A DNA stretch of 64,000 nucleotides from Enterobacter oligotrophicus. GTDB lineage: Bacteria; Pseudomonadota; Gammaproteobacteria; Enterobacterales; Enterobacteriaceae. The translations under genes and the position numbers were made by a program. Position 1 is the stretch's first letter; the number at the start of each line of letters is the position of its first letter. The notes beneath the pieces are model-generated. The model did no database searches. It had not been told where the DNA came from and saw only the letters and a program-made list of their open reading frames with translations. The stretch is from assembly GCF_009176645.1 (NCBI RefSeq), contig NZ_AP019007.1, positions 2,790,001 through 2,854,000 of the forward strand. Direction: 5' to 3'. Shown in pieces: positions 55,073 through 62,113 of the stretch.

Positions 55073-56001
55073 TGCGTGGCGGTCGCGGAAAAGAACATAC
55101 CACCATCATTAAACGCTCCTCGCGCAAAAGCCATGACGCCTTTCATGGCGGCGCGTGGAAGGTGGCCTTCGCTGACTTCACCCTGGCGATGATGGCGCTG
55201 TTTATGGTGCTGTGGATCATGGGCTCGGTCAGCGAGGAAGAGCGTAAAGAGATTGTCTCTCAGCTTAATGGCGAATCTATTTTCGAAGGCCAGTCATTAT
55301 CCCCCATTACCCAGCCCAATGGTGTGGGGGGGAAAATCGCGGTGACGGAAAAGCGTGACCGTGGCGAACATAAGAAACAACAGGATAAACAAGACGCGGC
55401 AAAACTGACGGCCGTGGCGGCAAACAGCGAGAGCCTGGAAGACGTTAACCACCGTTCGCAGCGTGAAATTGAAGATCTGGCGCGGATCATCATGAAAATC
55501 ACCTCAGCCTATGATGCACAGTCAAACCTGAAAATTGAGATTGTGCCGCAAGGGTTGCGCATTCTGATCACTGACGATCAGAAACGCGAAATGTTCCAGC
55601 GCAGCAGCGCGATCCTGACGCCGTTCTTTAAACGTCTGTTGACGGAGTTCGCGCCTGCGCTGAATAAGATCGATAACAAGATCATCATCACCGGCCATAC
55701 GGATGCCACGCGTTTTCGCGACCAGGATCTCTATAACAACTGGAACCTGTCGGGCGAACGTGCGATGCAGGCGCGCAGAGTCTTAACCAATGCTGGCCTG
55801 GATCAAACCAAAGTCCTGCAGGTGAGCGGGATGGCAGATCAGATGCTGATTGATCCGGCTAATCCGCTGAGCTCATCGAACCGCCGCATTGAGATCATGG
55901 TACTCACCCAGTCGGCCAGCGAATCGCTGTATCAGTTCTTTGGTCAGCACGGCGAAAAGGTCATTAAGCCGATAGTCGACAGACTCTCGCAGAAGAAATA
56001 A
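55072..56001 (+). CDS. motB: Lateral flagellar stator protein MotB (LafU)
   Basis: MotB anchors the stator to peptidoglycan. The 309-residue protein has one membrane helix with the essential proton-binding aspartate Asp35 in VAFADFTLAMMALFMVLW. An OmpA-like domain follows (about 170-285) with IIITGHTDATRFRDQDLYNN and WNLSGERAMQARRVL. Its start is the ATG overlapping the motA stop. It is the intact version of the lafU/mbhA remnant of E. coli K-12. It ends the flagellar operon proper. Confidence 0.95.
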   Translation: MRGGRGKEHTTIIKRSSRKSHDAFHGGAWKVAFADFTLAMMALFMVLWIMGSVSEEERKEIVSQLNGESIFEGQSLSPITQPNGVGGKIAVTEKRDRGEHKKQQDKQDAAKLTAVAANSESLEDVNHRSQREIEDLARIIMKITSAYDAQSNLKIEIVPQGLRILITDDQKREMFQRSSAILTPFFKRLLTEFAPALNKIDNKIIITGHTDATRFRDQDLYNNWNLSGERAMQARRVLTNAGLDQTKVLQVSGMADQMLIDPANPLSSSNRRIEIMVLTQSASESLYQFFGQHGEKVIKPIVDRLSQKK

Positions 56002-56012
56002 ACGGTTTTACG

Positions 56013-56777
56013 ATGTTCATCTTTACACATAGTCAGAAAGTCGCAGGTCTGGTACTTGCCGCCTCACTGATGATGGCGGTAAGCGCGTCTGTGCAGGCGG
56101 CTCCGCGCAACGGCACGGTTACCGCGACGGAAAAAGAGAACGCGGTGAAGGCCCGGATGCGTAACCGGGAAGCGTTGCTGAAAAAATCCCGCTCACGTCT
56201 TGCGGTGGTGCCCGTTACGCCAGAGCAAAAGCGGCGCGACAGTGAAAAGCGCCGCCTTGAACGCGCGGAAAACCGCGAGCTGCTGGCGATGCACAAGCGC
56301 TGGCAGCCTGGTACGTTATCCACCGATATGATTTGGGCACCGCTGCCTGGCGAGAAGATCAGCCCGCGCCTGCAGGCCTCGCTTAAGCAGGTTATCCGCC
56401 TGCTGCAACAGCAGATTGGTAAACCGTATGTCTGGGGCGGAGAAACGCCAGAAGAAGGATTCGACTGTAGCGGCCTGGTCTTTTACGCGTTTAACCCGGT
56501 GTTGAGCCGCACGTTGCCGCGTACCGCCAACGGCATGTACCACGACCGGACGTTACGCCATATCCGCCAGGACAACTTACGTCGCGGGGATTTGGTCTTT
56601 TTCAACATTAACCAGCGTCCGGGAGCCGATCACGTCGGCGTTTATCTTGGCGATGGACAATTTATCGAAGCGCCACGAACCGGCCTGAACATACGTATTA
56701 GCCAGCTTTCCGACGCCTTCTGGCAGGACCACTACCTGGGTGCCCGCCGGATATTAACTGAAGAGGCCGTGTTGTAA
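56013..56777 (+). CDS. yafL: YafL-like NlpC/P60 peptidoglycan endopeptidase
   Basis: The 254-residue protein has a signal peptide ending SASVQAAPRN, a basic linker (about residues 35-100) and a C-terminal NlpC/P60 domain. Cys152 in GFDCSGLVFYAFN and His207 in ADHVGVYLGDGQFIE are the catalytic pair; the third site reads IEAPRTG. By recall, the domain and the ending GARRILTEE match E. coli YafL closely. In E. coli K-12 yafL lies next to the lfhA-lafU remnant, which suggests it travels with the Flag-2 locus. It starts 11 bases after motB and may cut wall for rod or stator insertion, since FlgJ here has no hydrolase domain. Confidence 0.92.
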   Translation: MFIFTHSQKVAGLVLAASLMMAVSASVQAAPRNGTVTATEKENAVKARMRNREALLKKSRSRLAVVPVTPEQKRRDSEKRRLERAENRELLAMHKRWQPGTLSTDMIWAPLPGEKISPRLQASLKQVIRLLQQQIGKPYVWGGETPEEGFDCSGLVFYAFNPVLSRTLPRTANGMYHDRTLRHIRQDNLRRGDLVFFNINQRPGADHVGVYLGDGQFIEAPRTGLNIRISQLSDAFWQDHYLGARRILTEEAVL

Positions 56778-56856
56778 CGGCCTGACGCTGAATACCCCCT
56801 CAAGGTATGCGCCGCCAGGGATGGCCCCTTATTTAAGATTGAATGAGATATTTTTC

Positions 56857-57906
56857 ATGAACCAGATGCGTAAAAAATTCGCCATTGATGATGGCTCCAC
56901 CAATGTAAAAATCAGCTGGATTGAGAACGGTACGTTGAAAACCGTTGTCTCGCCAAACTCCTTCCGTAAAGACTGGAAGAGCGCGGCGTTGTTGCGTGGT
57001 CAGGCGGTGCATAACTACACCATCGGCACCACCAAATACACCTACGATGCGACGTCCGATAAGGCGCTGTCGACGACCCATATCGACTACCAGTACGACG
57101 ATTTGAACCTGCTGGCGGTTCACCACGCGCTGCTGCAAACCGGCGTGACGCCCTGTGATGTCGAGGTGATCGTCACTCTGCCCATTACCCAGTTCTACAA
57201 CCCGGATGACTGCCAGCGTAACGAAGAACGCATTGAAGCGAAGCGTAAGAACCTGATGCGTGAAATCACGCTGAATAAAGGCGAGCTGTTCCGCATTGTG
57301 GATGTGCAGGTGATGCCGGAGAGCCTGCCAGCCGCGCTGTCGCATCTTCTCAACTCCAACGTAAACGAATTTACCAAATCGCTGGTGGTTGACTGCGGTG
57401 GCACCACGCTGGATATGGGGATCGTGGTGGGTGAGTTTGACGATGTGTCGGCCATTTACGGCAACAACGAGATCGGCGTGGCGATGGTCACGGATGCGAC
57501 GCGTAAGCTGCTGGCCGCTGCCGACAGTGACTCCAGCTACCTGGTGGCGAACGAGTTGATCAAGCGCCGCCACGATCTGGATTTCGTGAAGAGCGTGATT
57601 AACGATGAATCGCGTATCGACGAGATCCTCGAAAAGATCGCCATCAAGATCCAGGAGCTGGGCGACCAGGTGGCTTATGAAGCGAAGAAGTTCGCCAAGA
57701 ACCCGAATCGCGTCTATCTGGTGGGCGGCGGTGCGCATCTGATTGAAGAGGCGATTCGTCAGGCGTATTCAACGCTCGGCGATCGCGTGGTGACGATTGA
57801 TAGCCCGCAGAGCGCCCTGTCGCGTGAGATTTGCCTTTACCATTCTGAGTCGGGCGCACAGGTTGTCGAAGAACCGTTAATGGCAGAGGTGGGCGAGGAT
57901 GCGTAA
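56857..57906 (+). CDS. parM: Chromosomal ParM/StbA-type actin-like partition ATPase
   Basis: ParM polymers push apart low-copy plasmids. This protein of about 349 residues has the full actin-fold set: phosphate-1 FAIDDGSTNVKISW near residues 8-21, the YTYDATSDKALSTTHIDYQY region, phosphate-2 LVVDCGGTTLDMGIVVGEF near 180-198, and the adenosine motif VYLVGGGAHLIEEAI near 285-299. KVMPESLPA of plasmid R1 ParM is matched by QVMPESLPAAL. The start ATG 56857 is chosen; 56866 is an alternative. It lies 79 bases after the YafL-type gene and overlaps its StbB-like partner by eight bases. Intact on a chromosome, without recognisable parC iterons. Confidence 0.93.
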   Translation: MNQMRKKFAIDDGSTNVKISWIENGTLKTVVSPNSFRKDWKSAALLRGQAVHNYTIGTTKYTYDATSDKALSTTHIDYQYDDLNLLAVHHALLQTGVTPCDVEVIVTLPITQFYNPDDCQRNEERIEAKRKNLMREITLNKGELFRIVDVQVMPESLPAALSHLLNSNVNEFTKSLVVDCGGTTLDMGIVVGEFDDVSAIYGNNEIGVAMVTDATRKLLAAADSDSSYLVANELIKRRHDLDFVKSVINDESRIDEILEKIAIKIQELGDQVAYEAKKFAKNPNRVYLVGGGAHLIEEAIRQAYSTLGDRVVTIDSPQSALSREICLYHSESGAQVVEEPLMAEVGEDA

Positions 57907-58417
57907 AGGGCAGATTCGCCGCGTAAATCTGTCCCTGCACCTGACGCCAGAGCAGTCGCGCGCGGATTTGCGCGCGATGCAACACCTGCAGCATTGGCAC
58001 CAGTCAGTGAACCAGTCATCCAGCGTGGATGACGCCAACATGGAAATCCGCGCGTTTCACCGTGATATCTATCTGGCGGGGCTGCAACTGTTTTTAATGG
58101 AGCCTGCGCTTTGCCACCATGTGGCCGAGTCGCTTGGGCGCGAAAATCTCTCGCTCGGCACGTTGCTGAGTGAACTTCAGCCCCAGACGCAACGCGAGGA
58201 ACCTTCAGCACAGCTGGCAGAGCTTGAGAAAATTCGTGAAGAGGTGGCAGCGCTCAGGCCACTGATGGAGCAGCACCAGCTCGCTCTGCAACAGCTGCGT
58301 ATTGCCGCCAGGAGCGCCGCCAGCACGCCAGCGCCAGAGCGCGATAATGTGGAAGTGAGCAAGGTCGATGCACCGACGGAAAAAATGCAGAAGGTCCGGC
58401 AGAAAGGGATTTTTTGA
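57899..58417 (+). CDS. stbB: StbB/ParR-like partition partner protein
   Basis: The 172-residue protein directly follows the ParM-like gene with an eight-base overlap, as parR/stbB follows parM/stbA on plasmids. The N-terminus RKGQIRRVNLSLHLTPEQSR looks like a ribbon-helix-helix DNA-binding segment. A helical middle (EIRAFHRDIYLAGLQLFLME) and a coiled-coil, Gln/Glu-rich tail follow. ParR binds parC DNA and the ParM filament end. No parC was found nearby, so the DNA target is unknown. Identity is by architecture and position, not strong motif match. Confidence 0.83.
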   Translation: MRKGQIRRVNLSLHLTPEQSRADLRAMQHLQHWHQSVNQSSSVDDANMEIRAFHRDIYLAGLQLFLMEPALCHHVAESLGRENLSLGTLLSELQPQTQREEPSAQLAELEKIREEVAALRPLMEQHQLALQQLRIAARSAASTPAPERDNVEVSKVDAPTEKMQKVRQKGIF

Positions 58418-58450
58418 TGCGATTCCGCAGGCCGGACAAGGCGCAACGGA

Positions 58451-59218
58451 TTACACCACCACGCACATCGGCTTGCCCGACACCGGCTCAGGATGAATTT
58501 CCGCTTCCACGCTGAACACCGTTTTCAGTAATGCCGGTTGCATCACCGCTTCCGGCGTCCCTTGCGCCATCACGCGCCCGTTGGCCAGCACCACCAGATG
58601 GTCGCAATAACGGCTGGCCTGATTCAGATCGTGGAGTACCGCCACTACGGTTTTCCCCTGTGCTTTCAGCTCGCCCATTAACCGCATCAGCTCAACCTGG
58701 TGATTAATATCAAGATACGTTGTCGGCTCGTCCAGTAGCACAACGGGCGTATCCTGCGCCAGCACCATCGCCAGGAAGGCACGCTGGCGCTGACCGCCGG
58801 AAAGCTCGGTTAAGCGTCGTTCGGCAAGATGTTGCGTCTGAGTCTGGTGCATTGCCACGTTGACCCGCGCATTGTCTTCAACGGAGAGCCGCCCCCAGAG
58901 CGACAGCCACGGGCTGCGACCGTAGGAGACCAGCTCCCGGACGGTGATCCCTTCGGGGGTTAAATGGTGCTGCGGTAACAGCGCCAGACGACGTGCCAGC
59001 TGGCGTGCTGATAAACCCTTTATGGGATTTTCATCGAGCCATACTGTGCCGGATTGAGGCGCTAACAGGCGCGAAAAACAGTTCAACAGCGTCGATTTCC
59101 CGCAACCGTTAGGGCCGAGCAGGGCCGTGATTTTTCCCGCAGGCAGGGCGAGAGAAAGCCCATCCAGCACGGTTTGTGCGCCATAGCTGACGGTCAGATT
59201 TTCAGTACGTAATCTCAT
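58451..59218 (-). CDS. fecE: Ferric citrate ABC transporter ATPase FecE
   Basis: FecE powers uptake of iron across the inner membrane. The 255-residue protein has Walker A GPNGCGKST near residues 35-43, the signature LSGGQRQR near 139-146, and Walker B VVLLDEPT near 155-162. By recall it resembles E. coli FecE throughout (for example LTPEGITVRELVSYGR), though less closely than FecA does. The start abuts the fecD stop. Confidence 0.95.
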   Translation of the reverse strand: MRLRTENLTVSYGAQTVLDGLSLALPAGKITALLGPNGCGKSTLLNCFSRLLAPQSGTVWLDENPIKGLSARQLARRLALLPQHHLTPEGITVRELVSYGRSPWLSLWGRLSVEDNARVNVAMHQTQTQHLAERRLTELSGGQRQRAFLAMVLAQDTPVVLLDEPTTYLDINHQVELMRLMGELKAQGKTVVAVLHDLNQASRYCDHLVVLANGRVMAQGTPEAVMQPALLKTVFSVEAEIHPEPVSGKPMCVVV

Positions 59219-60175
59219 TTATCGCATTCTCACAAGCAGCCAGACAAACCACGGTGCGCCGATAATGGCGGTCAGCACGCCTGCCGGAAGCTCCAGCGGC
59301 GGATGAATGATTCGTGCCAGCAGATCGGCAATGACCAGCAGCAACGCGCCCGTCAGGGCCGAAACGGGCATCAGCCAGCGGTGACGCCCGCCGACGATCC
59401 TGCGCACCATGTGCGGCACGACGAGACCAATAAAACTTATCGGGCCACAGACGGCCACGCCGGTTGCTGTCATCGCGACAGCCAGCATCAGCCCCTGGAA
59501 CCGGGTGCGCTGAACCGACACGCCGAGCGTGGCTGCCCGTGCATCGCCCAGCGCCAGCAGGTCGAGATCGCGACAAAAGCGCAGGCTCAGCGGCAAAAAC
59601 AGAATGAGCAACGGCACGGCAATCTTCACAAAGTGCCAGTCGCGCCCCCATAAGCTACCCGTCAGCCACAGCAGGGCACTGTTCACATCCTGCGGGTGCA
59701 GGAGCATCAGGTAATCCGTCAGGCTCGCCCAGCAGGCGGAAAGCGCCACGCCGGTGAGCGCCAGCTTCATCGGCTGGTGGGTCTTTGCCAGCATCTTCAG
59801 CAAGATCAACCCCGCCATGCCGCCCGCAAAGGCCAGCAGCGGCAGCACCATCACGGATAGTGATGGCATAAGAAGCAGTGCTCCCACAGAGGCCAGGCTG
59901 GCGGCATGGTTAACGCCGAGAATATCCGGTGATGCCAGCGGGTTACGCACAATCCCCTGTACCAGCACGCCCGCCACGGCGAGGGCTGCACCGACAAACA
60001 GTGCCAGCAGCAAGCGCGGCAGTCGGTACTCCATCAATACATAATAATGCTCGCGTCCGTCCTGCCAGTCGGTCAGCAGCGCGCGCCACGGCACAGGGAT
60101 CACCCCCATATGGAGTGATAACAGCGCACAGCCCGCCAGGGCAAGGGTGATGAAAATAACCAGCGCAATTTTCAT
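59219..60175 (-). CDS. fecD: Ferric citrate ABC transporter permease FecD
   Basis: FecD is a permease of the FecCD (BtuC-like) family. With the start at MKIALVIFITLALAGCALLS (complement of 60173-60175) the product has 318 residues and about nine to ten helices. Landmarks are GIVRNPLASPDILGVNHAAS near residues 74-93 and SFIGLVVPHMVRRIVGG. A longer open frame upstream only reads into fecC in another frame. It overlaps fecC by four bases. Confidence 0.95.
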   Translation of the reverse strand: MKIALVIFITLALAGCALLSLHMGVIPVPWRALLTDWQDGREHYYVLMEYRLPRLLLALFVGAALAVAGVLVQGIVRNPLASPDILGVNHAASLASVGALLLMPSLSVMVLPLLAFAGGMAGLILLKMLAKTHQPMKLALTGVALSACWASLTDYLMLLHPQDVNSALLWLTGSLWGRDWHFVKIAVPLLILFLPLSLRFCRDLDLLALGDARAATLGVSVQRTRFQGLMLAVAMTATGVAVCGPISFIGLVVPHMVRRIVGGRHRWLMPVSALTGALLLVIADLLARIIHPPLELPAGVLTAIIGAPWFVWLLVRMR

Positions 60176-61170
60176 CCTCGCCTCCTCACCAGCCAGACAA
60201 AGCAAGGGCTGCCAATCAGCGCCAGCACTGCGCCTGCGGGCAGATCGCCGGGGAAGGCCAGCGCGCGTGCGAGTACATCTGCCAGCAGCATCAGCGTGGC
60301 CCCCAGCAGCATGCTCACCGGCAGTACGTTGCGCTGATCGAAGCCTGCCCAGAAGCGCGCCAGATGTGGCACCAGCAGGCCGATAAACGCCACCGGACCT
60401 GCCACACTGACGCACGCGCCAACCAGAAGCAGCACTAACATATTGATGATCAAACGCAGTCTCGGCAGGTTCACTCCCAGTGTATGGGCGGTACTGTCGC
60501 TGACGTTGAGCAGGTTCAGTTGATTCGCCAGCAGCAACACGACAGGGACTGCAGTGACCACCACCGGCAAGAGTTGCCAGACATCCTGCCAGCGGGCGTG
60601 GGACACTCCGCCTGCCAGCCAGTAAAAGATGCCGTAAGCATGATCTTCTGCCAGCAGCAGGGTGATGCGGGTCAGGGCCATACAAAAGGCCGACAGCGCG
60701 ATACCCGCGAGGATCAGTTTGTTTCTGTCCTGGGTATGACGAAACCCGCCTCCTGCGGTCATGACCAGCAGCCAGCTCACGCCGCCCCCGCATGCCGCGA
60801 TGAACGACAGAGAATAGCCTGCAACCGGCGTCGGACTCAGCGCGCTGGTAAGCGCCATAGCCAGCGCCGCGCCGCTGTTAATGCCGAGCAGTGAAGGAGA
60901 GGCCATTGGGTTGTGGGTCAGGGTTTGCAGCAGCGTGCCCGCGAGCGCCAGGCTTGCGCCGATCAGAACGGCGACCAGGCTTCGCGGCAAACGAAGGTTT
61001 TGCACCAGCGCTTCTGGTAGCGTTGGCGTGTGTCCAGGCAGCAGGGCGCGGATTGCGTCTGCTCCGGAAACAGGAATGGCCGAGTAGCAAAACAGACTCA
61101 GCCAGAAAATAATAATAAGTGCTGCAACGGGAAGCCCCCACAGCAGCACCGGGTGTTTTAGCGCGGTCAT
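60172..61170 (-). CDS. fecC: Ferric citrate ABC transporter permease FecC
   Basis: FecC pairs with FecD to form the channel. The 332-residue protein has about ten helices and the family motifs TLTHNPMASPSLLGINSGAA and VAFIGLLVPHLARFWAGFDQ. By recall it is nearly the same as E. coli FecC along its whole length. It overlaps fecB and fecD by four bases each, so translation is probably coupled. Confidence 0.95.
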   Translation of the reverse strand: MTALKHPVLLWGLPVAALIIIFWLSLFCYSAIPVSGADAIRALLPGHTPTLPEALVQNLRLPRSLVAVLIGASLALAGTLLQTLTHNPMASPSLLGINSGAALAMALTSALSPTPVAGYSLSFIAACGGGVSWLLVMTAGGGFRHTQDRNKLILAGIALSAFCMALTRITLLLAEDHAYGIFYWLAGGVSHARWQDVWQLLPVVVTAVPVVLLLANQLNLLNVSDSTAHTLGVNLPRLRLIINMLVLLLVGACVSVAGPVAFIGLLVPHLARFWAGFDQRNVLPVSMLLGATLMLLADVLARALAFPGDLPAGAVLALIGSPCFVWLVRRRG

Positions 61171-62069
61171 TTCACATCGGTAAGCGGCTGATGGTGGAAG
61201 ATTTTTACCGTGTCAGCGGCAATACGCTCGGCGGCAAAAATACCGCGCATCCGCGCCCAGGCGTTACTGTCGACTGAAGCAACCTGCTGCTTCTGCGCGG
61301 CGGTTAACATCTGCCAGAGCGGATCTTGTTGCCAGCGTTTAACAATGCTCTCTTCGCGATAGTGGGCAACCAGCAGCCAGGCAGGATTGACCGCCAGCAG
61401 TTGCTCCAGGCCGATGGACGGCATGGACGCGCCCGCCATCGCAGCGGGAACGTTCAGCCCCAGAGAGGCCAGCACGCTGCCGGTCCAGGTCTCCTGGGTA
61501 TGCAGGTTGAATTGCTGTTCACGTGATGTGCCAAAGGCCACGCGTGTCCCTTTGGGAAGCTGGCTTGCCCACTGCGCCATCTTCTCTTTATGTTGTTCCA
61601 GACGCGCCTGCATCTCTCGTTTTTTACCTACCACTTCGCCGATGATAGCCGCTGATTGCAAATTTTCAGCGTAGGTTTCGTTGCGGGACTTAAGCAGCAG
61701 TACCGGCGCGATTTGCTGCAAGGCGGTGTAAATCCCCGCATGGCGACTGCTGTCGGCAATGATCAGGTCTGGTTTCAGGGCGGCAATGGCTTCCAGGCTC
61801 GGCTGCGCGCGCGTTCCGACGGACTGCCACGGTTTCAGGTGCGCACGCACTTCGGGCAGGATGCGTTTTGCATCGTTATCGTCGGCAATACCGACCGGGC
61901 TGACGTCCACGGCGGCCAGCGCATCGGCGAACGAAAGTTCCAGCACCACAATCCGTTGTGGCGTTTTATCGAGTGTAAACGTGCCGTGTTCGTCCTGAAC
62001 CGTGGCGGCAAAGGCGTGGCCGATCACCAGCAGCAGGCCTGCAAAAAGAAAACGGATAAATGCCAACAT
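61167..62069 (-). CDS. fecB: Ferric citrate periplasmic binding protein FecB
   Basis: FecB delivers ferric citrate to FecCD. The 300-residue protein (start MLAFIRFLFAGLLLVIGHAF, complement of 62067-62069; a GTG two codons upstream is an alternative) has a signal peptide ending HAFAA. Its type III binding-protein fold carries RIVVLELSFADALAAV and AIAALKPDLIIADSS. By recall it is very close to E. coli FecB. It is separated from fecA by 44 bases containing a hairpin. Confidence 0.95.
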   Translation of the reverse strand: MLAFIRFLFAGLLLVIGHAFAATVQDEHGTFTLDKTPQRIVVLELSFADALAAVDVSPVGIADDNDAKRILPEVRAHLKPWQSVGTRAQPSLEAIAALKPDLIIADSSRHAGIYTALQQIAPVLLLKSRNETYAENLQSAAIIGEVVGKKREMQARLEQHKEKMAQWASQLPKGTRVAFGTSREQQFNLHTQETWTGSVLASLGLNVPAAMAGASMPSIGLEQLLAVNPAWLLVAHYREESIVKRWQQDPLWQMLTAAQKQQVASVDSNAWARMRGIFAAERIAADTVKIFHHQPLTDVK

Positions 62070-62088
62070 AGTCACATTCCAGCTAAAA

Positions 62089-62104
62089 GCCCGGCAAGCC
62101 GGGC
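62089..62104 (-). promoter_or_regulatory. Intercistronic hairpin between fecA and fecB
   Basis: GCCCGGC-AA-GCCGGGC can fold into a GC-rich stem between the fecA stop and the fecB start. In E. coli a hairpin at this place lowers expression of fecBCDE relative to fecA; the same role is likely here. Confidence 0.7.
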
Positions 62105-62113
62105 GTTAACACA

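Noticed and set aside
16482..56777. Direct repeats or an integrase marking the flagellar locus as a recent genomic island
   Set aside because: No integrase, tRNA end or flanking repeat was found. The cluster composition is close to that of the core, which fits an ancestral locus better than a recent island.
56778..56856. parC centromere upstream of the ParM-like gene
   Set aside because: No direct repeats are present; only a small ATACC...GGTAT inverted repeat is seen.
59219..60793. A 524-residue open frame starting inside fecC
   Set aside because: The N-terminal 200 residues are an arginine- and glycine-rich shadow of fecC; FecD starts at the complement of 60173-60175.
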